From assembly GCF_018604545.1 (NCBI RefSeq), contig NZ_CP075896.1, positions 2,108,001-2,172,000 of the forward strand: a stretch of 64,000 nucleotides of DNA, in the 5' to 3' direction. A program made the translations under genes and the position numbers. Under the pieces are notes generated by a model. It was not told the origin of the DNA. It saw only the letters and a list, made by a program, of their open reading frames with translations, and made no database searches. Shown piece by piece: positions 9,274 to 17,682 of this stretch; the stretch's first letter is position 1; each line of letters begins with the position of its first letter. The stretch comes from Streptomyces koelreuteriae. Its GTDB lineage: Bacteria > Actinomycetota > Actinomycetes > Streptomycetales > Streptomycetaceae.

Positions 9274-11249
9274 GGCCGGAGTACCGCCGCCTCGTAGCGG
9301 CCGAGGGTGATCCGGTCGCTGACGGCCGTGCCGGTCAGCAGGTCGTGGTGGGTGCCGGGGGCCTCGACGGTCACCGGCTCGCGGCCGTGGTTGAGGAGGA
9401 ACAGCAGCTCTCCCCGGCGTACGGCCTCGACCTGCTCGGGAAGGCCGTCGAGCACGGGCCGGACGCCCGCGCCGTCGGCGATCCGGGCCAGCAGGTCGCG
9501 CAGCGCCTCGGGCTCCGGGAGCGTGGAGAGGTACCAGGCGCTGTCCTTGCGCAGGACGGCGGGCATGCCGTCCAGTTCGCCGCCCTTGTAGCGGGTCGTG
9601 TCGTCGGGGTCGGCGGGTTCGATCTCCTCGGACCACAGCGTGCCCCGGAAGCCCTCGCAGGCGACGGTCTCCCCCGCGTCCAGCGGCCACCACTCGTGCA
9701 GCACGCGGATCCCGAACAGCTCCCGCAGCCGGTCGTCCATGCCGCCGGGGCGCACCCGGTCGTCCTCGTCGGCGACGCCGGTGAGGAATCCGCAGACGAG
9801 GGTGCCGCCGCCGCGTGCGTAGGCGAGGAGGTTGTCGATCGCCGCGTCGGTGAGCGCGTACAGCTGGGGCACGACGACCATCGAGTACGGCGTCAGATCG
9901 TGCTCAGGGTGGGCGAAGTCGGTGGTGAGGTGGGCCTGCCACAGGGCCCGGTGCCAGGCGCGCAGCACGTCCGGGTAGTCGACCTGGGTGGAGAGGCGGC
10001 CGTCCTGGGCGCCGGCCCACCAGGCGTCCCAGTCGTGCAGGACCGCGATATTGGCGGTGATGTGCCGCCCGGTGACCTCGGGGGCGATCCTCGCCAGGTC
10101 CGCCCCGAGCTGCTTGACCTCCTGATACGTACGGCCTTCCTCCCCCGCGTGGCTGACCATGCCGGAGTGGAACTTCTCGGCGCCCTGCCGGGACTGCCGC
10201 CACTGGAAGTAGCAGACGGCGTCGGCGCCCCGGGCCACGGCCTGGAGCGACCACAGCCGGTTGAGGCCCCGGGGCTTCGGGTGGTTCACGCCGCGCCAGT
10301 TGACCGGCCCGGCCGCCTGTTCCATGAGCATCCACGGCCCGCGTGCCTGGGAGCGGGTCATGTCCTGCACCAGGGCCCCGTTCTGTGCGCCGAGCGGATC
10401 GCGCGGGTCGGGGTAGAGGTCGACGGAGACGACGTCCTCCTCCCCCGCCCAGCGCCAGGCGTCCTGGCCGAACCACAGCGGCATGAAGTTGCTGGTGACC
10501 GGCAGGTGCGGGGTGTGGCGCCGGACGATGTCCCGTTCGGCGACGTAACACTCCAGGAGCATGTCGGAGGTGAAGCGCCGGAAGTCCAGGACCTGGCCGG
10601 GGTTGCGCATGTAGTGGGGCAGGCGGGGCGGCAGGATGCCGTCCCAGGTGTCGTAGCCCTGGCTCCAGAAGGCGGTACCCCAGGCCTCGTTGAGGGCGTC
10701 GAGCGTGCGGTACTTCTCGCGCAGCCACCGCCGGAAGGAGGCGGCGGCCTGGTCGCCGTGGTCGAAGGTGCAGTACTCGTTGTTGATGTGCCACATCGTC
10801 AGGGCCGGGTGGCCGCCGTAGCGGGCTGCCAGGTCCTCGGTGATGGCGGCGGCGTAGCGCCGGTAGGTGGCGCTGGAGTGCGAGAAGTGCTGACGGCCGC
10901 CCCACCACTCGGTGCGGCCGTCCTCGGTGACGGGCAGGGTGTCGGGGTGCAGCCGGCCCATCCAGGGCGGGGGCGAGGAGGTGGGGGTGGCGAGGACGAC
11001 CCCGATGCCATTCGCGTGCATGAGGTCCATCAGCGTGTCCAGCCAGCCGAACTCCCGTGCCCCGGGCTCCGGTTCCAGCTTTGACCAGGAGAACACGCCG
11101 AGGGTGACGGAGTTGACGCCGGCGGCCTTCATCAGCCGGACGTCCTCGTGCCAGGTCTCCTCGGGCCATTGCTCCGGGTTGTAGTCACCGCCGAAGAGGA
11201 GCCGGCCCCGGGTGGCGTCGGACAGGTCGGGACGTTGTGTCTCGGACAT
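9270..11249 (-). CDS. GH42 beta-galactosidase
   Basis: This 659-aa GH42 enzyme lacks a signal peptide. It opens with the family signature FGGDYNPEQWPEETW (residues 19-33). The acid/base is E158 in WHINNEY and the nucleophile is E310 in WMLMEQAAG. A trimerisation domain (about 385-590) and a small C-terminal beta domain follow. Its ATG shares one base with the GH74 stop codon (TGATG), and its own stop overlaps the GH95 start, so GH74, GH42 and GH95 are tightly coupled. In this setting it should release the beta-1,2-linked galactose that remains on xyloglucan side chains after defucosylation. GH42 enzymes also act on other galactosides, including plant beta-1,4-galactan fragments and arabinosides. 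Confidence 0.93.
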   Translation of the reverse strand: MSETQRPDLSDATRGRLLFGGDYNPEQWPEETWHEDVRLMKAAGVNSVTLGVFSWSKLEPEPGAREFGWLDTLMDLMHANGIGVVLATPTSSPPPWMGRLHPDTLPVTEDGRTEWWGGRQHFSHSSATYRRYAAAITEDLAARYGGHPALTMWHINNEYCTFDHGDQAAASFRRWLREKYRTLDALNEAWGTAFWSQGYDTWDGILPPRLPHYMRNPGQVLDFRRFTSDMLLECYVAERDIVRRHTPHLPVTSNFMPLWFGQDAWRWAGEEDVVSVDLYPDPRDPLGAQNGALVQDMTRSQARGPWMLMEQAAGPVNWRGVNHPKPRGLNRLWSLQAVARGADAVCYFQWRQSRQGAEKFHSGMVSHAGEEGRTYQEVKQLGADLARIAPEVTGRHITANIAVLHDWDAWWAGAQDGRLSTQVDYPDVLRAWHRALWQAHLTTDFAHPEHDLTPYSMVVVPQLYALTDAAIDNLLAYARGGGTLVCGFLTGVADEDDRVRPGGMDDRLRELFGIRVLHEWWPLDAGETVACEGFRGTLWSEEIEPADPDDTTRYKGGELDGMPAVLRKDSAWYLSTLPEPEALRDLLARIADGAGVRPVLDGLPEQVEAVRRGELLFLLNHGREPVTVEAPGTHHDLLTGTAVSDRITLGRYEAAVLRP

Positions 11250-13468
11250 CAGGAGGGCTCCCCGTACTGCACGCCGCGCCCGTTGGTGGCGATGTAGACC
11301 CGGCCGTGGATGCGCGGGTCGCCGGTGATGGCGGCGCCGATCCAGCCCCACTGGTGGCGGTCGTCGTTGATCCGGGTCCAGGTCTTCGCCTCGTCGTCGG
11401 AGCGGTAGACGGCGGTGATGCTCTCGGTGGAGCCGACCATGTAGACCGCCGGGTAGGAGGCGCCTTCTGCGGCCTTGCCGAAGCCGACGGTGTACGAGGC
11501 CCAGCAACTGCTCACCTTGGCGAAGGTGGCGCCGCCGTCGGTGGATCGGTACAGCCCGTTCCACTTCAGGCTCAGCCACAGGTCCCCGGACCGGCCCGGG
11601 GCGGCGGTCAGCTGGAACTCCTTGTCGCCCGACTTGAGGCCGGTGGCCCGGGCGGTGAAGGTGAGACCGCCGTCGGTGCTGGCGAGGAGCGTGCCCGTGC
11701 TGTAGTCGAAGGCGTAGAAGACCTTCCGGTCGACCGGGTCGGCGACCAGGACGGACCCCTTCGGCAGGGAGGCGACCTCGGACCAGCCGGCGCCGTTGTC
11801 GTCGGACCGCTGGGCCGGGTAGGTGGTGCCGTCCCAGTGCACGAAGGACCAGAGCAGCACACTGCCGTCGGCGTTGGTGACGATCGGCCCGGGGGCGTCC
11901 TTGGCGACGGCGGGCTGCGCCTTGAAGGGGGCCCAGGTCTTGCCGCCGTCGTTCGAGTAGGCGCCGTTGCCGTGGTCGCCCCAGCCGGTGCGCACCACGT
12001 ACGACGGCTTGGCCGCCGCCTGAGCGAGTCCGGTGGCCGAGCCGAACACGGGGTTGGTGGCCATGCCGCGCGACGGGGAGGCGGTGAGCCGGTCGTGGTA
12101 CAGCACGCCGATGTCCCGGGAGCCGGTGATCAGATGCGCCGCCCCGCTCGGCGGCGACACCAGCTGCACCACGGACGCCTCCTCCAGGCCGCGGATCTGC
12201 GGCGCCCAGTGCTTGAGGTCGCGGGTGCCGTAGAGGGTCGCGCCCGTGCCGTAGACGATGTGCCCGGAGTCGAAGGGGTCGACGCCGACGGCCTGGATCC
12301 ACCAGCCGAACTTGGGCTTGTCGGCGCCCCACTTGAGGTACGGCGTCTCGGAGACGTCGAGAACGGCCTTGTCCTTCAGGGACTTCCAGGTGCGGCCGCC
12401 GTCGGTGGTCCGGTACAGGGTGTCGATCAGCGCCCAGCGGTTGTTGGTGGAGACGACGACGGTGCCGGGCCTGCGCGCGTCGACGGCGACACCGCCGTAC
12501 CCGAAGGAGTCGGTCCCGCCGTCCTCCGTCGCCCCGCCGGGCTTCACCGGCGTGACCTCGGTCCACTTCCCGTCCGTCGTCCGCAGCTTGTGCACACTGC
12601 CGTCGGACTGGCCGTTGGGGCCGGGCGCGTTGGCGTACGTCACGTACAGCTCGCGCGTGTGCCGGTCGTACGCGGCCCGGATCGGCACCTTGGCGGCGGT
12701 GCCGGTGGGCTGCTTCGGGACGGCCTCCCAGGTCGTGCCGTCGGAGGTGCGGTAGAGGTGGGGCTTGCCTGTCGTGCCGTCGGAGTCGCCCCAGCCGGCG
12801 TAGAGGGTGCGGCCGGCGGCGACCAGGAGGGTGACGCCCTGGCCGGTGGCGCTGGGGGTGGCCGGGAAGCTCACGGCCTTCCAGGTGGCGCCCCGGTCGG
12901 TCGACTTGAGCAGTCCGTCGTGCCGGGTGCCGAGCCACAGGGTGTCGCTGTCCCTCGGGTCCACGAGCAGCCGCTCCCCGCAACCGCGCCCGTCCTCGTT
13001 GGCCCCGAGCTTCACGGTGAGGTCGGTGCGCGTCCAGGTGGCCCCACGGTCCTCGGACCGCAGCACGGCTCCGTTGCCGGCCCAGGACTGCGCGTACGTC
13101 CCGAGAGCGAGGAACAGCCGGTTCGGATGCGCCGGGTCGACCGCCATGGCCTCCACGCCGAGCAGGTTCCAGTCGTCCCAGCCGATGTGGTCGGTCAGCG
13201 GGACCCACCGGTCGGTGCGGTCGTCCCAGCGGTAGGCGCCGCCGATGTCGGTACGGGCGTAGGCCAGGCCTCGGACGGCGGGGTGGAACAGCACGCCGGT
13301 GACGAATCCGGTGCCGCCCATGACGGCGTTGCGCCACCGGTACCCGTTCTTCGCGTCGGCCGGGGCGGCGGCCTGCGCACGTCCCTGGACCATCGGAAGG
13401 GCGGCTACCGCGGCGGTGGCGGCGGTCCCGGCCAGCACGGACCGTCTGCTGAGCTGGAAAGCGGGCAT
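11249..13468 (-). CDS. secreted GH74 xyloglucanase
   Basis: The precursor is 739 aa with a Tat signal peptide: twin arginines in LSRRSVLAG (residues 6-14), a hydrophobic stretch, and AQA near residue 33. The remainder is a GH74 double beta-propeller with several Asp-box type repeats such as STDRGATW, TTDGGRTW, SNDGGKTW and STDGGATF. The two catalytic aspartates are D74 in ARTDIGGAYRW and D397 in VDPFDSGHIVYGTG. No carbohydrate-binding module is present. It should cleave the xyloglucan backbone outside the cell. ATG 13468 was chosen for the Tat motif and an upstream GAGG; the open frame extends 33 codons further into a repeated intergenic element. Endo- versus chain-end-specific action cannot be judged here. 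Confidence 0.93.
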   Translation of the reverse strand: MPAFQLSRRSVLAGTAATAAVAALPMVQGRAQAAAPADAKNGYRWRNAVMGGTGFVTGVLFHPAVRGLAYARTDIGGAYRWDDRTDRWVPLTDHIGWDDWNLLGVEAMAVDPAHPNRLFLALGTYAQSWAGNGAVLRSEDRGATWTRTDLTVKLGANEDGRGCGERLLVDPRDSDTLWLGTRHDGLLKSTDRGATWKAVSFPATPSATGQGVTLLVAAGRTLYAGWGDSDGTTGKPHLYRTSDGTTWEAVPKQPTGTAAKVPIRAAYDRHTRELYVTYANAPGPNGQSDGSVHKLRTTDGKWTEVTPVKPGGATEDGGTDSFGYGGVAVDARRPGTVVVSTNNRWALIDTLYRTTDGGRTWKSLKDKAVLDVSETPYLKWGADKPKFGWWIQAVGVDPFDSGHIVYGTGATLYGTRDLKHWAPQIRGLEEASVVQLVSPPSGAAHLITGSRDIGVLYHDRLTASPSRGMATNPVFGSATGLAQAAAKPSYVVRTGWGDHGNGAYSNDGGKTWAPFKAQPAVAKDAPGPIVTNADGSVLLWSFVHWDGTTYPAQRSDDNGAGWSEVASLPKGSVLVADPVDRKVFYAFDYSTGTLLASTDGGLTFTARATGLKSGDKEFQLTAAPGRSGDLWLSLKWNGLYRSTDGGATFAKVSSCWASYTVGFGKAAEGASYPAVYMVGSTESITAVYRSDDEAKTWTRINDDRHQWGWIGAAITGDPRIHGRVYIATNGRGVQYGEPS

Positions 13469-13480
13469 GACGTACCTCGG

Positions 13481-13492
13481 TTCTTGCAAGAA
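13481..13492. promoter_or_regulatory. 12-bp palindrome just before the GH74 gene
   Basis: TTCTTGCAAGAA is a perfect palindrome 13 bp upstream of the GH74 start. TTGCAA cores occur in some LacI-family operators, but this differs from the TCGAAGCGCTTCGA sites of the locus. It could be a second control point or chance. Confidence 0.25.
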
Positions 13493-13517
13493 AGGGGAGG
13501 GGCGGAGGCCTTCTTTT

Positions 13518-13539
13518 AGGGGCGCGGGGAACTGCGCGA
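13518..13539 (+). repeat. Streptomyces-type short interspersed repeat, copy 1
   Basis: The 22-bp element begins AGGGGCGCGGGGAAC and ends TGCGCGA. The same 22 bases occur inverted at 39675-39696, with similar flanking AAAAGAA. From memory this sequence is widespread in streptomycete intergenic regions. Here it lies between the permease and GH74 genes. Confidence 0.75.
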
Positions 13540-13605
13540 ACAACCACGACGCAGCCGCGGAAAACAAACAACCGACAGCCCTACGGCGAGAACTCGGTCA
13601 AGGCG

Positions 13606-14559
13606 TCAGCCCTTGACCGCCCCCGTGAGCATGCCCTTCTTGAAATGCTTCTGGACGAACGGCGAGAGGACAGCCACCGGCAGCAGCGCCATCACCATCA
13701 CCGCCATCTGGATCGCCAGCGGCGAGAGCTGTCCGGTGTTGATCTGTGCCTGAAGCCCCACCGGCCGCTGCTGCATCTGCACCAGCTGAATCATCACGTT
13801 CTGCAGCGGCATCATGTCCTGGTCGGTCAGGTAGATCGACGCGTTGAACCAGGCGCTCCAGTAGCCGACGGCGTAAAAGAGGCCGATCACCGCGAGAACC
13901 GCGCGGGAGAGCGGCAGAACGATCTTCCAGAGGATCCGCCAGTCGCCGGCACCGTCGATGCGGGCGCTGTCGATCAGCTCCTGGGAGATGTTCATGAAGA
14001 ACGCGCGCAGCACCAGGATGTTGAAGACGCTCACGGCGCTGGGCAGGATCAGCGCCAGATAGGTGTCCGTCAGGCCGAGAGCCTGCACCAGCAGGTAGGT
14101 GGGGATGAGGCCGGCCCCGAAGAACATCGTCGCCAGCAGGGTCATCAGGATGCCGCGGTGGCCGAGCGAGCCGCTGCGCGACAGTCCGTACGCGCACAGG
14201 ACCGACACCGTCATGCTGAACAGCGTGCCGACCACGGTCACGCCGATGCTGACCAGGGCGGCCTTCTGGACCTGGCCGCCGCTGAGGAGTTCCTGGTAGG
14301 CGATGAAGGTGATGCCCTTGGGGATCACCACCAGGCCGCCGGCCTCGTCGATGGTCTTCTTCGACTGGAGGCTGGTGACGACGACGATCCACAGCGGGAA
14401 GAGGATCGCCAGACAGGCCAGGGTCAGTGCGATGCCCTTGCCCGCCAGTCCGGCCTTGTTCGGCGGCTCCTCCCAGACGGGGCGGGGCGGGGCCGCCCAC
14501 CGGCTCGGTTTCGAGACGCGCGGCGCGTCGTCGGGCGGAGTGTCGAGGACGGCGGTCAC
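13606..14559 (-). CDS. sugar ABC transporter permease (MalG/LplC type)
   Basis: This inner-membrane permease of 317 aa has six predicted membrane spans. The binding-protein-dependent EAA-type loop reads ELIDSARIDGAGDWRILWKIVLPLSR. The GTG start at 14559 overlaps the upstream permease stop (GTGA). It belongs to the CUT1 carbohydrate uptake group with its partner permease and the solute-binding protein. No ATP-binding subunit is encoded nearby, so a shared ATPase such as MsiK is expected to drive it. The presumed cargo is xyloglucan oligosaccharides produced by the secreted GH74 and GH12 enzymes. A 137-bp gap with an interspersed repeat separates it from GH74. Confidence 0.9.
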   Translation of the reverse strand: MTAVLDTPPDDAPRVSKPSRWAAPPRPVWEEPPNKAGLAGKGIALTLACLAILFPLWIVVVTSLQSKKTIDEAGGLVVIPKGITFIAYQELLSGGQVQKAALVSIGVTVVGTLFSMTVSVLCAYGLSRSGSLGHRGILMTLLATMFFGAGLIPTYLLVQALGLTDTYLALILPSAVSVFNILVLRAFFMNISQELIDSARIDGAGDWRILWKIVLPLSRAVLAVIGLFYAVGYWSAWFNASIYLTDQDMMPLQNVMIQLVQMQQRPVGLQAQINTGQLSPLAIQMAVMVMALLPVAVLSPFVQKHFKKGMLTGAVKG

Positions 14560-15596
14560 TTCTTGTACACCCCCTGCTCGCCCATGAGATGGGCCACTTT
14601 GTTGGCGATCAGTACGAGCGCCAGCCCCACCACGCCCTTGATGAGCCCTGCGGCGGCGGCATAGCTGAAGTCCTGGTTGCGGATGCCGTTCCACCACACG
14701 TAGGTGTCGAGGACCTCCGAGGCGTTGACACCGACGGCTTGTCGTTGGAGGAGCAGCTGCTCGAAGCCGACGGTGAGGGCGTCGCCGACGCGCAGCACGA
14801 GCAGGAGGGCGATCACCGGTCGCAGGGCGGGGAGCGTGATGTGCCACATCCGCCGCCAGCGTCCGGCTCCGTCCATGGCGGCGGCCTCGTAGAGGTCGCC
14901 CGAGACGGAGGAGAGCGCGGCGAGGAAGACGATGATGCCCCAGCCCGCGTCCTTCCAGACGGTCTGGGCCGTGACCAGGTACTTGAAGACCTCCGGGTCG
15001 GTCATCACATCGAAGCCCTCGTAGCCGTGCTGGCGCAGGGTCTGGGCGATGATCCCGGCGCCGCCGAAGATCTGCATGAAGACGGTGACGACGAGGACCC
15101 AGGAGAAGAAGTGCGGCAGGTACATGACCGCCTGGGCGACCGCCCGTATCCGGGGCCTGACCACACTGTTGATGAGCAGCGCGAGCAGGATGGGGATCGG
15201 GAAGTAGAGCACCAGTTGCAGGAAGAACAGCACCAGGGTGTTCTGCACCGCGTGCCAGAAGGCCGAGTCGGCGAAGATCCGCTCGAACTGCTCGAAGCCG
15301 ATCCAGGGGCTGTTGAAGATGGCGACGAAGCCGTTGTCACCGGCGTACGGGTCGTAGTCCTGGAAGGCCACCACATTGCCGAGGATCGGTATGTAGTTGA
15401 AGACCAGGATCAGCAGGACCGCCGGCAGGGTCATGAGGATCAGCGTGCGGTCACGCCTGAATCTGAGCTTCAGGCTCAGCTTGCCCGAGTTCTTCCCGTC
15501 GCGGGCCCGGCGTCCGGCGGCGCTGCCGGACGCCGCCGGGGACCTCGCGGGGGTCTTTGCCTCGGTCGTGGTCCGAGGCACCGTGCTGTTGGACAC
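14556..15596 (-). CDS. sugar ABC transporter permease (MalF/LplB type)
   Basis: This 346-aa permease has an N-terminal cytoplasmic tail of about 50 residues followed by six predicted membrane spans. Its coupling loop contains DLYEAAAMDGAGRWRRMWHI. The GTG start at 15596 is preceded by AAGGAG. It lies 26 bp after the solute-binding lipoprotein gene and overlaps the second permease by 4 nt. The LplB/YtcP-like sequence, such as NYIPILGNVVAFQDY, is typical of transporters for complex oligosaccharides rather than simple sugars. Confidence 0.9.
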   Translation of the reverse strand: MSNSTVPRTTTEAKTPARSPAASGSAAGRRARDGKNSGKLSLKLRFRRDRTLILMTLPAVLLILVFNYIPILGNVVAFQDYDPYAGDNGFVAIFNSPWIGFEQFERIFADSAFWHAVQNTLVLFFLQLVLYFPIPILLALLINSVVRPRIRAVAQAVMYLPHFFSWVLVVTVFMQIFGGAGIIAQTLRQHGYEGFDVMTDPEVFKYLVTAQTVWKDAGWGIIVFLAALSSVSGDLYEAAAMDGAGRWRRMWHITLPALRPVIALLLVLRVGDALTVGFEQLLLQRQAVGVNASEVLDTYVWWNGIRNQDFSYAAAAGLIKGVVGLALVLIANKVAHLMGEQGVYKK

Positions 15597-15622
15597 GGCC
15601 TTCTCCTTGCTCGAGCCCCGGA

Positions 15623-17311
15623 TCAGTTCGACGAGCCGTTGTCGTCGAGCAGCTTCTTGTACCAGTCGCGCAGGTCGTCGCCGCCCTTCTTCTTCCAGTC
15701 GGACACGGCCTGCTGCACGTCGCTGATCTTCTTCCGACCACGTATCACGTCGTCCTCGAGCTGCTCGAAGTCGTCGGCGAGGTTGGCCCAGCGGTTGGGC
15801 TCGGTGACGGTCAGACCGTAGAAGGAGGACTTCTTGGTGAAGGCGCCCATGCGCTGCTGCCACTCGACGATGCCCCGGGTGATGTCCGGGAAGTCGGGGT
15901 AGGCGACGTACGGGGCGGGGTTGCCCGTGAGGTCGTAGGTGCTGCTGACCTCGTTGATGCCCTGCTGCGTCTTGGTCGGCAGGCCCTTCTTCACCGTGTA
16001 GTCGGTGCCCTCGACACCGTAGGCGGTGAGCATGAACTCCTTGGTGCCGTAGGGGGCGGCGCAGTAGTTGCAGAGCGCGAGGAAGTCCTTGATCTGCTGC
16101 TTGCTCGCCTTCTTGCTGATGAAGGAAAACATGCCGCCCGGCTGGCCGGCCCAGAGCGTGGGGTCGCCCCCGTCAGGCCCGAAGATGTCGAACACGCCCA
16201 TCTCGAAGTCGGGGTTCTGGGTCCGCTGTTCGGCGGTCTTGCCCCACCAGTCGGAGATGTTGTTGTTGTAGACGAGAACCTGTCCGGCGGTGAAACGGTT
16301 GGCGGCGCTGCCGCCCGCCTTGCCCGAGACCGCGTCCGGGTGGACCACCTTCGCCGCGTAGAGCTTGCGCGTCCACTCCAGGGCTTCCAGGTACTGCTCG
16401 GTCTCGATGCGGTTGACCAGCTTGCCGTCCTCCAGGTTCCACCACAGCGCCTTGTCGCCGCCCGGCTGGACACCGAAGATCTGGAGAGCCGACCACTTCA
16501 TGTCGTCGCAGGCCCAGACCTTCGACTTGGCCTGGGTCGCCTCCTTCGCCCAGGACAGGAACTCGTCGGGGCTCTTGGGGAGGGCGTAGCCCCTCTTCTC
16601 GAAGATGTCCTTGCGGTACATGGCCGCCATGCCGGTGACGTAGGAGTTCGGCATCGGGATCGCGCGGAGCTGGCCGCCGAAGATGCCTCGCTGCCACGCG
16701 TCGGTGGGCACGGCCGCGAGGTTCGGGTAGTCCTTGACCTTGTCGCCGGACAGGTACGGGCCGAGGTCGGCGAACTTTGCGTTGATGGCGGTGGGTATCC
16801 GGCCCGTGAGGTTCCAGTCGGGCACCACGACGGCGTCGGGGATGTCGCTGGAGGCCAGGATCGCGCCGAGCTTCTGGTCGTAGGTGACGCCGTCCTGGTT
16901 CTGCCAGGTGATGTCCACGCCGACGGCCTTGTTCATGGCCGAGTAGTACGGGTTGTCGCCCTTGGGCGGGGCGCCCCAGTAGGGGGCCATGATGGTCAGC
17001 TTTCCGCCGCTGCCCAGCTTCTGCGACACCGAGGTCTTCAGCTCGGCCGCCGGGATCGCCTTGGTGAAGCCGACCGGGGAGCCGTTCTTGGAGGGGATGT
17101 CCGGAGTCACGACCTGCGACGCGACGTAGGCCGGGAGGATCTTCGCGGCTTCCTTGCCCGACGTGGCCCCCTCCTTCTGTCCCTCGTTCCCACCGCCGCA
17201 CGCGGCGAGCAACGGCATCCCGCCCGCCACGGCCGCGGTGGCGACCGCCGTGGAGGCGAGGAAGGATCTCCGGCTCGGTCCGGAGGAGGCGGAGGCGGCG
17301 TTCGGCGTCAT
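15623..17311 (-). CDS. oligosaccharide-binding lipoprotein of ABC transporter
   Basis: The precursor is 562 aa. A twin-arginine motif (SRRSFLAST, residues 13-21) is followed by a hydrophobic stretch and the lipobox LLAAC with C38, so it should be a Tat-exported lipoprotein. The rest resembles LplA-type extracellular solute-binding proteins of the large cluster that takes up oligosaccharides. It is the first gene of the minus-strand series, with two permeases directly behind it. A LacI-type operator lies about 140 bp upstream at 17450. The likely ligand is a xyloglucan oligosaccharide, inferred from the enzymes in the same locus. Confidence 0.9.
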   Translation of the reverse strand: MTPNAASASSGPSRRSFLASTAVATAAVAGGMPLLAACGGGNEGQKEGATSGKEAAKILPAYVASQVVTPDIPSKNGSPVGFTKAIPAAELKTSVSQKLGSGGKLTIMAPYWGAPPKGDNPYYSAMNKAVGVDITWQNQDGVTYDQKLGAILASSDIPDAVVVPDWNLTGRIPTAINAKFADLGPYLSGDKVKDYPNLAAVPTDAWQRGIFGGQLRAIPMPNSYVTGMAAMYRKDIFEKRGYALPKSPDEFLSWAKEATQAKSKVWACDDMKWSALQIFGVQPGGDKALWWNLEDGKLVNRIETEQYLEALEWTRKLYAAKVVHPDAVSGKAGGSAANRFTAGQVLVYNNNISDWWGKTAEQRTQNPDFEMGVFDIFGPDGGDPTLWAGQPGGMFSFISKKASKQQIKDFLALCNYCAAPYGTKEFMLTAYGVEGTDYTVKKGLPTKTQQGINEVSSTYDLTGNPAPYVAYPDFPDITRGIVEWQQRMGAFTKKSSFYGLTVTEPNRWANLADDFEQLEDDVIRGRKKISDVQQAVSDWKKKGGDDLRDWYKKLLDDNGSSN

Positions 17312-17449
17312 TGCGTCAACCCTTCATGGCACACCAGGACACCCGGCGGAGGGCCGTCGGCTGCGGTGTCTCGAGTGGAACTGGCTGAGCCGAAGCGATA
17401 CTCCGACGAGTGACGAGGAATGCGCACCACCGGGTGGCGGACTTCACAG

Positions 17450-17463
17450 TCGAAGCGCTTCGA
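17450..17463. promoter_or_regulatory. LacI-type operator, copy 3 (transporter side)
   Basis: TCGAAGCGCTTCGA is identical to the operator upstream of the LacI-family gene at 2985. It lies 139 bp upstream of the solute-binding protein start and likely controls the minus-strand operon. Confidence 0.75.
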
Positions 17464-17603
17464 TGTTGCTGCGAGATTAAGTGAACACCCAGGGGTGCAC
17501 AAGGGGCGATTCCAAGATTCTCCCGAGGTGTGCACGATCGCGGAGTGACGCGAATGGCGCTTGGAATGGCGCCGCAGGGTCGGAGTTGTTGCGCCGAGGT
17601 GTC

Positions 17604-17633
17604 TTGACACCCACCCCCGGGTCGAACCAGCAT
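17604..17633 (+). promoter_or_regulatory. possible promoter of the GH3 gene
   Basis: TTGACA at 17604-17609 is a consensus -35 element. CAGCAT at 17628-17633 at 18-bp spacing is a weak -10. The fourth operator begins at the -10, which would place a bound repressor over the transcription start. Confidence 0.45.
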
Positions 17634-17646
17634 CGAAGCGCTTCGA
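17633..17646. promoter_or_regulatory. LacI-type operator, copy 4 (GH3 side)
   Basis: TCGAAGCGCTTCGA, 37 bp before the GH3 start codon and overlapping the presumed -10. It is identical to copies 1 and 3. Confidence 0.75.
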
Positions 17647-17682
17647 AAGCGTCTCGCCGCTCCATCGCAAAGGGAATCCCAC

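Larger units (their letters stand above)
17312..17682. promoter_or_regulatory. divergent control region between transporter operon and GH3 gene
   Basis: This 371-bp stretch carries no convincing gene. It contains two identical LacI-type palindromes, one towards each divergent gene, and a candidate promoter for GH3. The transporter start has a 140-bp presumed leader. Confidence 0.7.

Noticed and set aside
13469..13567. N-terminal extension of the GH74 protein
   Set aside because: The extra 33 codons come from the interspersed repeat region and precede a good Tat signal and its own ribosome site.
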